A stretch of DNA of 64,000 nucleotides from Eimeria necatrix (GCF_000499385.1 NW_013655180.1:5001-69000); one strand, 5' to 3'. Shown: positions 11,376 to 22,240, counted from the stretch's first letter. A program made the numbers and translations. Notes: a model not told the origin generated them from the sequence alone.

Positions 11376-11730
11376 AGCCCTGGGCGCTGTGCGCGCGGCC
11401 CCTGCTGCCCATTCCGGGCTTTCTTTTTGCAATTCTTTTGAATTTAATTTAAAATTAAAAATGAATTTTATTTATTTTCTTCTTTTGATGTTGCTACACT
11501 CGAAACACACTTTCCAAACCCTCGCCGGTGCCATTCCACGCGGGGGGCCCCCTAGGGGGCCCCCCGGGGGGCCCCCCGGGGGGCCCCTAGGGGGGCCCCT
11601 AGGGGGGCCCCCAAGGGGGGCCCCCAAAGCTCTTAAACCCTTTATAAAACGCCATTTGGATTTGAGAATTAAGGGTTTATTTGTTGAGGGTTTTTTCTCT
11701 TTTTATTCTTCTAAGAGGAATATAAGGAAG

Positions 11731-14053
11731 ATGAGCAGCAGCAGCAACTCCATAACAGTAAGAAGGCGTGAAGTGGAGACGAGACAAAACCCTAAACCCT
11801 AATTGCTAAACCCTAAACCCTAAACCCTAAACCCTAAACCCTAAACCCTAGGGCGGTGTGTGTCGCGCAGTACCTGTCGGCCGCGGAGGCGCAGAAAATC
11901 GATGAAGAGCTTATGGGCCCCGAGTACCAATACGACATTTTGCAGGTCAGCAGCTAGGGTTTAGGGTTTAGGGTTTAGGGTCTAGGGTTTAGGGTTTAGG
12001 GTTTAGGGCTTAGGGTTTAGGGTTCAGGGTTCAGGGTGTTGGCGGTTCAGGGTCCACTGCGTTGGGAGTAGCGTTTAGGGTCTGGGTGTAGCGCTTGGGG
12101 TCTGGGTGTCGCGCCGAGGGTTTAGGGTTTAGGGTTTAGGGTTTAGGGTTTAGGGTTTAGGGTTTGTGCGCAGCTGATGGAGCTCGCGGGGCTCAGTGTG
12201 GCCTCCGCCGTTTTTTCTTCTTTTTGTGAATTGACAAAACGCCCTTCTGTGGAAGGCGCTCGCGTGCTTGTTCTCGTTGGCCCAGGCAAACCCTAAACCC
12301 TAAACCCTAAACCCTAAACCCTAAACCCTAAACGCTAAACCCTAGGAGGCTGCGCAGGGCTCTAAACGCAGGCCCGAGAGTCTAAACCCTCGCCCGAGTT
12401 CGCGGGCGAGCCCGCAGCAAGGAGCGCTCTGCTGCGGCGGGCGCGCAGCCCGAAAACCCTAAACCCTAAACCCTAAACCCTAAACCCTAAACCCTAAACC
12501 CTGATGCGCGCAGGCAACAACGGGGGCGACGGCCTCGTGGCTGCGCGGCATTTGCGTTTGTTTGGAATGGAGGCCAACGTGGTTTGCCCAGTAGAGCCCA
12601 AAAAGCAGCTTTACAAGGTCCAACTAGGGTTTAGGGTTTAGGGTTTAGGGTTTAGGGTTTAGGGTTTAGGGTTTGGGGTTTAGGGTTTAGAGTTTGGGGT
12701 TTAGGGTTTGGGGTTTGCGGCGTCTTCAGAACTTGATTCAGCAGGCTAAAGCGAACGGGGTGGAGTTCTTCCAGGAGTTGCCCAAGGGTCAGCCTAAACC
12801 CTAAACCCTAAACCCTAAACCCTAAACCCTAAACCCTTCAAAGTGCTGCAATCGCTTTTCTACACACTACATATTTTGTACACACTTATATACTGCTGCG
12901 TATCTGTTTTGATTAATTAAATAAATAAATATGTTAATTAATTAATTAAATAATTGATTGATTGATTAATTAATTAATTAATTAATTAATTAATTAATTA
13001 ATTAATTAAATTATTTATTTATTCCTGTTTTTCTTGATAGCTGTGGCTGCCGTGGGGCTTGTCTGTGCTGCTGCGTTGCTGCTGCCACTGCCCTAAACCC
13101 TAAACCCTAAACCCTAAACCCTAAACCCTAAACCCTATTTTGGTTGGTTTCTTTATTTTGATCTTTTCCTTGAAGGGTTTGGGGTCTGGCTGGCTCTGCG
13201 TGTCTAGTTCGCCTCAGCACATTAGGGTTTAGGGTCCCCGCAAATTAGGGTTTAGGGTTTAGGGTTTAGGGTTTACGGCTTTAGGGTTTAGGGTTTTAGG
13301 CTCTAGGGCTTAGGACTTAGGGTTTGAGGGCTAAGGCTTCAACGACTCTAGGGTTTAGGGTTTAGGGTTTGTTTCTTTTGCGCAGACGTGACTGAATGCC
13401 CCTTATAGGTGGACGCCATATTTGGCTTCACGCTTTAGGGTTTAGGGTTTAGGGTTTAGGGTTTAGGGTTTAGGGTTTAGGGTTTAGGGTTTGTTTCTTT
13501 TTTGCAGACGTTACGGAATACCGTCAGCACATTAGGGTTTAGGGTCCCCGCAAATTAGGGTTTAGGGTTTAGGGTTTAGGGTTTACGGCTTTAGGGTTTA
13601 GGGTTTTAGGCTCTAGGGCTTAGGACTTAGGGTTTGAGGGCTAAGGCTTCAACGACTCTAGGGTTTAGGGTTTAGGGTTTGTTTCTTTTGCGCAGACGTG
13701 ACTGAATGCCCCTTATAGGTGGACGCCATATTTGGCTTCACGCTTTAGGGTTTAGGGTTTAGGGTTTAGGGTTTAGGGTTTAGGGTTTAGGGTTTAGGGT
13801 TTGTTTCTTTTTTGCAGACGTTACGGAATACCACTTATTAGTGGACGCCATATTTGGCTTCACGCTTTAGGGTCTAGGGTTTATGGTTTAGGGTTTAGGG
13901 TTTAGGGTTAGGGTTTAGGGTTTAGGGTTTAGGGTTTAGGGTTTGTTTCTTTTTTGCAGACGTGACTGAATACCACTTATTAGTGGACGCCATTTTTGGC
14001 TTCAGCTTCAGGGGGCCCCCGAGGCCCCCCTATTCGGATTTGCTGCAGCAGGT

Positions 14054-14106
<53 letters not shown>

Positions 14107-16529
14107 CAACAGCAGCAGCAGCAGCAGCAGCACTGCCAATCTTCTCTGTGGACGTTCCCTCTGGCTGGGATGTGGATGCGGGTATGGAACTTCTTTTATT
14201 TTATTTTAATTTTAATTTAATTTTAATTTAATTTAATTTAATTTCGATCTAATTTTAATTTAATTTTAATTTAATTTTAATTTTAATTTAATTTTAATTT
14301 AATTTTAATTTAATTTTGCCTTTTATTTTAATATTCATTTAATTTTAATTTTAAGTTGATTTAATTTCATTTTAATTTTGATTTTGATTTTGATTTTATT
14401 TTTAATTATTTTGATTTCTTTTAGTTTCTTTTAATCTCTTTTAATTTCTTTTTTGTGTCATTTAATTTCTTTTATCTTTTTTTTATTTCTCGCAATTTGT
14501 TTTATCTCTTTTAATTTCATTTAATATCTTTAATACCTCAGATTAAATGAAATTAAATTAAATCAAATTAATTAAGTCAAATTAATCAAATTAATTAAAT
14601 TAATTAAATTAATCAAATTAAATTAATCAAATTGATCAAATTAAATTAATTAAATTAATTAAATTAATTAAATTAAATTTAATTAATTTAATTAACTTCT
14701 TCACTCCCCCCACCAACCCCTCAACCAAATCAAAAAGTCAAAAATCAAATTAGTCAATTAAACTAATTAATTAAACTAATTAAACTATTTATTATTAATT
14801 AATTATATTAATTTATTTATTTGTTTTATTTATTTATTTATTTATTTATTTGTTTATTACTTTATTTATCTATTTATTATTTATTCACTTATTTATTTAT
14901 TTGTCAATTAATTCATTTACTAATCCATTTTTTAAACCGTTAGTTACCTAACTAACTAATTAATCAATTAATTAATCTATCTATTACTATTTATTTATTA
15001 CTATTTATTATTTATTTATTATTTATTTATTATTTATTATTTATTTATTATTTATTTATTATTTATTTATTATTTATTTATTATTTTTTATTATTTTTTA
15101 TTATTTATTTATTACAAAGGCCCCCCCCCTTCGCAGCAAATAAAGCCCTCGGCTTTAATCTCTTTAACTCTTCCAAAACTTTTCGCCAAAAGTTTTTCGG
15201 GCCTTCATTTCCTGGGCGGGCGTTTTTTGCCGGAGTCAGTTATTAATTTTTGTTTTATTTTTGTCTATTTGATTTCATTTTTGACTCTTTTTTTGCCTTT
15301 TTTGATTTCTTTTTTTTTCTTTTTTGGTCTTTTTTGTTCTCTTTTTATTGTTCTTTCTTTGCTTTTCTTTTTTGGGTCTTTTTTTGTTCGTTTTTGGTTC
15401 TTTTTTGGTCTTTTTTGGTCTCCTTTTGTTCTTTTTTGTTCTCTTTTCGTTATTCTTTTTTGGTCTGTTTTTGCTCTTTTTCTGGTCTTTTGGACCCTTT
15501 TTAGGGGCTTTTTAATCTCCTTTTAATTTCCCTTTTAAAGGCTCTTCAATCTCTTTTCAATTCTCTTTTTAAGACCTTTTTAATCACTTTTAAGCTCTCT
15601 TTTGGACTCTTTAAAATGCATTTTCAAACCTTTTTGAAGGCCTTTTTAATCACTTTTAAACTCTCTTTTGGCCGCTTTTTGAAGTCTTTTTAACCAACTT
15701 TAGACTCTCTTTTGGAGACTTTTAAATTACTTTTAGTTTTCTTTTTGGAGTTTTTTAAAATGCACTTTTAGTGCCTCTTTTTGCTTTTTTTTCATCTTTT
15801 TAATCACTTTTTTCTTTTCTCCATTTCCTTCTTTTCAAACTTTTCAAATCTTTTTCAAATAATTTTTTAATCTTTTTAAAATCTCTTTTGTCTTTTTTTG
15901 TCCCTTTTTTGATCCTTTTTGTCTCCTTTTTCCTTTTGCATTCTTTTTTTCTTTTTGAAACTTTTTGGTCTTTTTTTAAATCTTTTTTTTATCTTTTTTG
16001 AACTTCTTTTAATCTTTTTTATCTTTTTTTACCTTTTTTCTTTTTTCATCTTTTTTGATCTTTTTGGGTCTTAATGTCTTCTTTCTTCTTTTCCATTCTT
16101 TTTAATCTTTTTTGTTTTTTTTCTTTTTGATTTTTATCTTTTTAAATCTTTTTATTTTTTAATTTCCTTCTGCTCAAGTTCTTTCCATTTTACTCCCTCG
16201 CGTCTCTTTTCCTTTCCCTCCCCTCCCAAACCCTAAACCCTAAACCCTAAACCCTAAACCCTAAACCCTAACACTGCGCGAGGGTTGTGGGTCTCTGCAG
16301 GTCGCTGAAGCAAAAGTACGGCCTTGTGCTCCCCGACTACCCAGGTACCCCAAACCCTAAACCCTAAACCCTAAACCCTAAACCCTAACCCTTAAACCCT
16401 AAACCCTAAACCCTTAATTCTAAAGGCGCGGCCAGTTGCGTGTTCTCTTCAGGGGCCGCTGGAATTGTCCGCCTTCCCAGTCCTCCAAGCCCTAATCCCC
16501 AAACCCTAAACCCTAAACCCTCCCTGTAG
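11731..16529 (+). CDS. NAXE: NAD(P)H-hydrate epimerase (NAXE, YjeF_N domain)
   Basis: NAXE epimerises damaged R-NAD(P)HX so that the dehydratase can repair it. Exons: 11731-11757, 11871-11945, 12174-12285, 12514-12617, 12730-12787, 13960-14181, 15120-15234 (or 15137), 16301-16344, 16453-16529. With these, every phase agrees and the product is 277 aa. The reading follows the family from end to end: [48 protein letters not shown] (nucleotide loop), [11 protein letters not shown], a poly-Ala/Thr insert, [44 protein letters not shown] and VLPDYPG. Intron 3 uses a GC donor (GCAAACCC). Most introns carry AAACCCT or AGGGTTT arrays. The last exon reads through a telomere-like array (QTLNPKPSL) before TAG. 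The exon 7 acceptor is uncertain because a C9 homopolymer precedes it. Confidence 0.92.
12286..12513 (+). repeat. NAXE intron 3, GC-AG with telomere-like arrays at both ends
   Basis: The exon ends GGCCCAG and the intron starts GCAAACCCTAAACCC. It ends with AAACCCT units and TGATGCGCGCAG. Joining restores the invariant GPGNNGGDG loop, so the GC donor is needed. Confidence 0.85.
13213..13832 (+). repeat. 310-bp tandem duplication inside NAXE intron 5
   Basis: The block from about 13213 is repeated from about 13523 with a 310-bp period, apparently without differences over the stretches compared. Landmarks are CAGCACATTAGGG at 13216/13526 and the CGCA-GACGTGACTG pseudo-exon. Each unit contains telomere-like arrays and fragments of exon 6. 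Confidence 0.85.
13386..13870 (+). pseudogene. Decayed partial copies of NAXE exon 6
   Basis: Copies of the acceptor and first ~50 nt of exon 6 (ACGTGACTGAATACC... in the functional exon at 13960) occur at about 13386, 13508 (truncated after ~16 nt), 13696 and 13818. Each is preceded by GTTTCTTTT-type pyrimidines and GCAG. They carry a TAG within the first ~50 nt in the relevant frame (for example after ECPL) or run into telomere-like sequence. Only the copy at 13960 continues into a full open exon. Confidence 0.8.
14182..15119 (+). repeat. AT-rich simple-sequence intron 6 of NAXE
   Basis: The stretch is built from TTTTAATTTAA, AATTAAATTAATC and TTATTTATTA repeats over more than 900 bp. It has no coding potential. 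Donor GTATGG follows the GWDVDAG codons. Confidence 0.85.
15235..16300 (+). repeat. Pyrimidine (CTTTTTT)-rich intron 7 of NAXE
   Basis: From about 15250 to 16210 the plus strand is an almost uninterrupted T-rich tract with scattered C, in the pattern CTTTTT/TCTTTTTG. AAACCCT units follow up to the acceptor at 16300. Open Phe-rich frames here are low-complexity artefacts. The donor is GTCAGT after LPGA; joining gives LPESLKQKYG. Confidence 0.85.
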
Positions 16530-16739
16530 CCGCCTGCGCTGCGAAACCCCATACCCTAAACCCTAAACCCTAAACCCTAAACCCTAGGTGCGGCCAAGAG
16601 GGCCCACGAACACCCGCCTGGGAACCAAAGACAAGCCTTTTTGTGGAAAAGCAAAGACCTCGGGTTCCAGTTTATAAACCCTAGGGTTTGTAAACTAGGG
16701 TTTAGGACTAGGGTTTAGGGTTTAGGGTTTAGGGTTTAG
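16530..16739. other. Spacer between convergent NAXE and FARS2
   Basis: About 210 bp hold telomere-like arrays in both orientations around a short unique segment (about 16585-16680). No gene is assigned. The two genes meet tail to tail here. Confidence 0.6.
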
Positions 16740-17376
16740 TCACTTGGAGCGAACTGAGGCAGGCAAAGAGCTGCAAACTGCAGCAGTCAAAAACTCCATT
16801 TGCGCCAAAGACAAACGAGTCAGTTCTGCGGGGTCCTGAATGCCACACAAGCGCAAACCCTAAACCCTAAACCCTAAACCCTAGACCCTAAACCCTAAAC
16901 CCTAGAAATGGGCTCAGCGACCCGCGTCTTCTTTCCCCACGCCCTGCAGTGAGTATGCCCTTGAGTGCTTGCTGCTGAGGGTTTAGGGTTTCCAGAAGCT
17001 GCTGCAGTTCAGCTTTAGGGTTTAGGGTTTAGGGTTTAGGGTTTGAAATCAAAGCCTCGTTTGTGGGACCGAAACCCTCCTCGCCCGCCAACGGACAAAC
17101 CCTAAACCCTAAACCCTAGCAGGACGAAACCCTCGGCTGCCCTTGGCGAAGAAACCAGCGCAGCCCCCAAACCCCAAACCCTAAACCCTAAACCCTAAAC
17201 CCTAAACCCTAAGGGCTTACGGCCACTTGTGGGGGAGCCTCGAACTTGAGCCGCAGCGTCAGCGAAAACCTCTTAAGTCCCAAATGATTAAATCTGTCAG
17301 TCACTTCTGCTGCTGCAGCAGGAAGGGGCCCCCACGCCTTCCGCAGCAGCAGCAGCAGCTCAGCCTCGTGCTTCCT

Positions 17377-17413
<37 letters not shown>

Positions 17414-17872
17414 CAGCTGCAGCAGCAGCTGGGGGTAGAGGCAGAGGCCCACGACGCAGCTGACGCAAGCTGCAGCAGCTGCTAGTGCGGCGTTACCTGC
17501 TGTTCGGGGTTTAGGGTTTAGGGTTTAGGGTTTAGGGTTTAGGGTTTAGGGTTTGGTCCTACCAAGCCCATTGGGGTTTTGTCTCGTTGCTGTTCATCAG
17601 TATGTCTTTGGGCTCCAGCCACAAAGAGAGGTCTCTATAAACCTGTGCAGCAAAAGGGGTTTAGGGTTTAGGGTTTAGGGTTTAGGGTTTGCAGGCCAAC
17701 GAGATGAGAAGAGCAGCAGCAACAGCAGCAGCAAGAAGGGTCATGACAACAGCAGCAAAAGCAGCAGCAGCAGCCGCAGCAGGAGCAGAAGCAACGAAAA
17801 TGACGGCAGCAATAGCAGCAAGTAAGAAGCAGCAGCTGCAGCAGCAGCAGTAGCCACAGCAGCAGCAGCAAG

Positions 17873-17909
<37 letters not shown>

Positions 17910-18011
17910 GAGAGCAGCAACAGCAGCAGCAAGAGGGCAGCAGCAGCAGCAGCAATAGAGCAGCAGCAGCAGCAGCAGCAAGAGGGCAGCAGCAGCAGCA
18001 GCAGCAGCAAG

Positions 18012-18055
<44 letters not shown>

Positions 18056-18222
18056 GGCTGACTGGCTGCAGCTTTGAAAAGGGTTTGAAGGCCTTGAGTT
18101 TGCCGTCGCTGAACTGCTGCAGCAGCAGCGGATGGTTCTGCAGCAGCAGCCGAATGTCCGGAATGCTGCAGCAAGCCATGCTCAGCCGGTCCAGCCCCAG
18201 GCCCAGCGCCCACACCCGAGGA

Positions 18223-18294
<72 letters not shown>

Positions 18295-18408
18295 GCTGCT
18301 GCTGCTGCTGCTGCTGGAGCTCCTGCTGGTGCTGCTGCTGGAGACGCTGCTGGAGGTGTTGGAGCAGCTAGAACTGCTGCTGCTGGCGCTGCTGCTGCTG
18401 CTGCTGGC

Positions 18409-18442
<34 letters not shown>

Positions 18443-18649
18443 CTGCTGGTGCTGCTGCTGCTTCCATTGCTGCAGCAACGATAGAAGGCAGCAAAACGCC
18501 TCCCCCAAGTACCTCCACATATCGGCCGTCGTCACCCAGCACCTGTCCACAAACCCTAAACCCTAAACCCTAAACCCTAAACCCTAAACCCTCAGCTCAG
18601 CGTGAAACGGACCAACGACAGCCACAGGAATGTCCTCAACAGCAGCAGC

Positions 18650-18691
<42 letters not shown>

Positions 18692-18791
18692 CGACCTCGG
18701 CTTGTATGGAAGGGTTTGTAAATGGAAAAGTGTCTTTTGACAAAACAAACTTCCGACCAGGAAAAAGAAAACGCAGCAGATCCCGAACGGT
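16740..18791 (-). CDS. FARS2: Phenylalanyl-tRNA synthetase, organellar single-chain type (3' two-thirds)
   Basis: This enzyme charges tRNA-Phe in the mitochondrion or apicoplast. Exons on the minus strand: 18791-18696, 18542-18063, 17642-17563, 17374-17221, 16835-16740; all phases agree. Recognisable family segments are DTFPFTNPSIQAE, VLGDDGRYVEVLGGGV, VWALGLGLDRLSM (class II motif 3), SIPDIRLLLQ, PFSKLQPVYRDLSLWLEP, then the C-terminal ferredoxin-fold anticodon-binding domain EVTDRFNHLGLKRFSLTLRL and ELTRLSLAQMEFLTAA, ending RSK plus TGA. A poly-Ala insert lies after GGGVLLPSIV. The introns contain long CAG/CTG runs and telomere-like arrays. The upstream catalytic exons (motifs 1-2) should lie above 18800 but were not recognised. 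The acceptor at 17374 is the best of two phase-compatible choices. Confidence 0.87.
17643..18062 (-). repeat. CTG-dominated intron of FARS2 with telomere-like end
   Basis: The intron begins GTCAGCCCC followed by (CTG)n interrupted by TTGCTG and TCTTG, then AAACCCT units near 17659-17690, ending CTGCACAG. Long Leu/Ala/Cys frames here are intronic by alignment, because KLQP must join VYRDLSLW. Confidence 0.8.
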
Positions 18792-18799
18792 CTAAACGC

Positions 18800-19889
18800 A
18801 CAAACCCTAAACCCTAAACCCTAAACCCTAAACCCTAAACCCTAAACCCTAGACCCTAGGTCTCGCGGGGTGTTGCTCGGAGCGCTGCCTGTACACCCCA
18901 GGAGCTGCGCGTACACCCCAAGTCGAGCTAAACTGTTTATCATCAAAACTTCTTTTCTTTTTAATTAAATCATTTTAATTAATTTCAGTTAATTCCTCCC
19001 AAGAGGCCCTTATATAAGGACTGGGGGCCCCCTTGGTGGGTCCCGGGGGGCCCTCTGGGGGCCCCTGGGGGGCCCCCTGGGGGGCCCCCCTAAAAGGGCC
19101 CCTCGCAGCTAATGGGGGCCCCCATCATTAGGCCATAATTTTGTTTTTGACTAAATATATGCAAATTGCTAAAAGTTTCATTTGTAGCTAGTGCCTAAAC
19201 CCTAAACCCTAAACCCTAAACCCTAAACCCTAAACCCTAATGCAACACCCTGAAACTGGGGCTGCGAAACCCTGATAACTCAGACAAGAATTAGAAGTCC
19301 GCAAACCCCAAACCCTAAACCCTAAACCCTAAACCCTAAATCCCTGGCGGCCCGACAAATAACCTTCGCAGCCAAAAAGCGTTCAGCCTAGAGGGCGCGA
19401 CGGCTCGGCCTTCACCGTTTAGGGTTTAGCGTTTAGGGGTTAGGGTTTAGGGTTTAGGGTTTAGGGTTTAGGGTTTGGGCTCCAGAGGGAGCACTTCGAG
19501 CGCGCGAAAGGGTTTGAGGGTTTTGGGGTGTCTGTACACCTCGCGGAGTCCCCGCTCAGTCCAAAACTCTTTGGCCACTCTGCGCAGAAACAAACCCCAA
19601 ACCCTAAACCCTAAACCCTAAACCCTAAACCCTAAACCCTAGTCCAGGGTCAGGGGTTCAGCAGCTCGTCAGACAGCATTTTGGCACTCGAAGAACTCCG
19701 CGAGGGCTTACAATTAGGGTTTAGGGTTTAGGGTTTAGGGTTTGGCGTTTAGGGTTCAAGGCGGCTGTTTCGAGGCCTAGGGTTTAGGGTTTAGGCCCTC
19801 ATTTGGCCTTCTGTAGTAGGGTTCGGCTGCAGCTTAGGGTTTAGAGAGTTCTAGGGTTTAGGGTTTAGGGTTTAGGGTTTAGGGTTTAG
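18800..19889. repeat. Telomere-like arrays upstream of FARS2 / downstream of HDAC
   Basis: AAACCCT blocks lie at about 18802-18857, 19196-19240, 19306-19340 and 19592-19640. AGGGTTT blocks lie at about 19420-19477, 19710-19745 and 19857-19886. A palindrome copy (GGTGTCTGTACACC) is near 19527, with half-sites near 18890 and 18910, and a GGGGGCCCC block is at about 19020-19110. FARS2 5' exons may hide here. A coding-like stretch on the minus strand near 19520-19575 (KEFWTERGLRE) is noted but unassigned. Confidence 0.6.
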
Positions 19890-19985
19890 TTACTCAAAGA
19901 GAATTCGGTGCCTCTTAACGGTGTCTTCAACGCGCCACCCATACCCGCCTCCCACCACACCGCAAATTGCAGCAGCAGGAAAGTC

Positions 19986-20040
<55 letters not shown>

Positions 20041-20160
20041 TGCTGCGCCTGCATCACCTGCAGTCCCTGCTGCTTCTGTTTCTGCGGCTCTGCGTCCATT
20101 TTTCGCGGCATCTGCTGCTGCTGCCGCCGCTGCTGCTGCTCCCGCTGCTGCTGCTGCTCC

Positions 20161-20199
<39 letters not shown>

Positions 20200-20374
20200 A
20201 GCAGCATGCGTCTGTTGTGCTGCAGCACGGCGTTGAAAAAAGCAACTTCTCTTTTTCTTAAACCCTCATCGCTCAGCCCCAAAAGGCCCAGCCGGTCTTC
20301 GCCGTGGCAGTCAACGCCCCCCACGTACAGCACCAGATCTGGCTGCGCAGCAGCTAAGCAGCGCTGCAGCACCT

Positions 20375-20419
<45 letters not shown>

Positions 20420-20704
20420 GCAGCGGTGGGGGGCGGGGGCGGGGGCGGCGGTTGCAGGGAGCGCACGGGAAGGCAGCAGCAGCAAAGGGCGCAGCTGCAG
20501 CGTCTCTGGCGACAATGATAATGCCAGCAGCAGCAACAGCAGCAGCAACAGCAGCAGCAGCAGCAAAAGGGAAAAAGAAGCAGCAGCAACGGAAGCGGCC
20601 GCAGAAGAAACAGCAACAGCAGCGCCACAGAGAGCAGCAGCACCACCACCTCCAACACCGGCAGCAGCAACTCGACCACCACAAACACCAAAACAGGAGC
20701 AGCA

Positions 20705-20741
<37 letters not shown>

Positions 20742-21001
20742 TAGCAGCAGCAGCAGCAGCTCACAGGTTCGAAGGCCTGGAGGTACTCCTCGTCCCCGCA
20801 GCCTTCTGGAAGAGAAATGTCTACAGAAGATCTGATTGCAGAAAATAAAAATAAAAATAAAAATAAAAAATAAAAAATAAAAAAGAATTAAATAAAAGAA
20901 TTTAAAATTAAAAAATGATCCAAAACAAGTAAAGAGAAGGAAGCAACTCCAAAGAAGAAGAAGCAGCGCAGCAGCAACGCGCGCCCTCGCTCAAATCCCC
21001 G

Positions 21002-21055
<54 letters not shown>

Positions 21056-21332
21056 ACTTTCGTATCTGCCGCTGCTGCTCATTTGTTTTCGAGTCCTGCT
21101 GCTGTCAGCCGTCGGCCCGCAGCGCCACCGCAGCAGCGGTAGAAGCAGCAGCAGCAGCAGCAGCAGCAGGAATAAGTAGAGCAGCAGCAACAGCGAGCAC
21201 CAGCAGCAGCAGCAGGTTCAGAAGTACGAGCAGCAGCAGCAGCAGGAACAGAAGTACGAGCAGCACCAGGAACACCACGGGCAGAAATGCGAGCAGCAGC
21301 AGCAGCAGCAGAAGCAAGGACAGAAATACGAT

Positions 21333-21387
<55 letters not shown>

Positions 21388-21516
21388 CCTTTGCTTCACA
21401 GCGGGGTAGTTGCTGCTGCAGTGTACAGACACCGTAGTGACTTCGCTGCGGCCTTCAAATATTTCAGCAGTTCCGTCGCCCTGGTGTACATCCACGTCAA
21501 CAATCAACACCCGCCT

Positions 21517-21558
<42 letters not shown>

Positions 21559-21687
21559 GGAATAGGAGCAGCAGCAGCAGCAGGGGTGAGAGCGGCGGTA
21601 GCAGCAGCAGCAGCAGCAGCAGCGGTGGGAGCGGGAGCGGACTCGCAGGAAAAGGAGCAGCAAGCCGCCCAAGCAGCAGCAACAGCA

Positions 21688-21723
<36 letters not shown>

Positions 21724-21888
21724 CCTGACTCTGTGCTGCTGCAGCGCCAGCTCAGCAGCAGCAGCAACATCGTTGAGAAGGCAAAAACCCCCAGCCCTTT
21801 CTCGCCCCGCGTGGTGAAGACCCCCCCCAGCGCAGAGGGCCAGGCCCAGCTCAACAGCAGCAGCAGCAGCAAGCGCGGTGTTGCTGAC
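19890..21888 (-). CDS. Histone deacetylase, class IV/bacterial-like type (5' end unresolved)
   Basis: This is a zinc-dependent lysine deacetylase. Exons (minus): 21888-21725, 21514-21389, 20831-20765, 20372-19890; phases fit exactly over 280 codons. Signature residues are visible in order: GGGLHHAGRERAGGFCLLND (catalytic His pair), RVLIVDVDVHQGDGTAEIF (zinc Asp and His), VDISLPEGCGDEEYL, GGVDCHGEDRLGLLGLS (second zinc Asp) and VVGGGYGWRVEDTVKRH (catalytic Tyr). The short active-site spacing resembles class IV (HDAC11-like) enzymes more than class I. A long Gln-rich insert (about 70-80 residues) precedes the final GGGY strand. The intron at 21515-21724 is a CTG array whose retention would keep the frame open. 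The upstream exon(s) encoding the N-terminus were not fixed. The last codons (LFE, TAA) also contain a possible GTAACT donor, so a further small exon cannot be excluded. Confidence 0.9.
21515..21724 (-). repeat. CTG-array intron of the HDAC gene, length divisible by three
   Basis: The sense strand begins GTGCTGCTGCTG and ends CTGCTGCTGCAG. Splicing joins HRVR to RVLIVDVD exactly as in the family. The 210-nt length and absence of stops mean retention adds 70 Cys/Leu/Ser-rich residues in frame. Confidence 0.75.
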
Positions 21889-21890
21889 CT

Positions 21891-21944
<54 letters not shown>

Positions 21945-22023
21945 GCAGCAGCAGCAGCGGTTGCAGCGGCATCAGCGAATCTAAGGGGCTCAGAAGCGAA
22001 CTCGCAGCGCTTCAGCCGATAGA

Positions 22024-22240
22024 ATTAGGGTTTAGGGTTTAGGGTTTAGGGTTTAGGGTTTAGGGTTTGGCGGCAAGCGGCCCGAACGCGTGCTTCGGTG
22101 GGCTTCAGAGAGAGACTGCCCGAACCCCAAACCCTAAACCCTAAACCCTAAACCCCAAACCCCAAACCCTAAACCCTAAACCCCAAACCCCAAGCCCCAG
22201 ACCCTAAACCCTAAACCCTAAACCCTAAACCCTAAACCCT
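22024..22240. repeat. Telomere-like arrays between the HDAC and an upstream minus-strand reading
   Basis: AGGGTTT units (22025-22068) are followed by AAACCCT/AAACCCC units (22125-22240). A short segment between them reads LKPTEARVRAACR on the minus strand and may be an exon linking the upstream reading to the HDAC. Confidence 0.7.

Noticed and set aside
15227..15526. Phe/Leu-rich open frames that resemble multi-span membrane proteins
   Set aside because: They are translations of the T-rich intron 7 of NAXE. The true exon 7 ends at 15234 by family alignment.
16585..16680. A pyridoxamine-phosphate oxidase exon fused to NAXE, as in plants (a stretch reading AFLWKSKDLGFQFIN)
   Set aside because: NAXE reaches an in-frame TAG at 16527-16529, the resemblance is over about 15 residues only, and no further matching exons follow before FARS2.
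17668..18060. Long Leu/Ala/Cys-rich minus-strand frames
   Set aside because: FARS2 alignment requires KLQP to join VYRDLSLW, so this CTG array is intronic.
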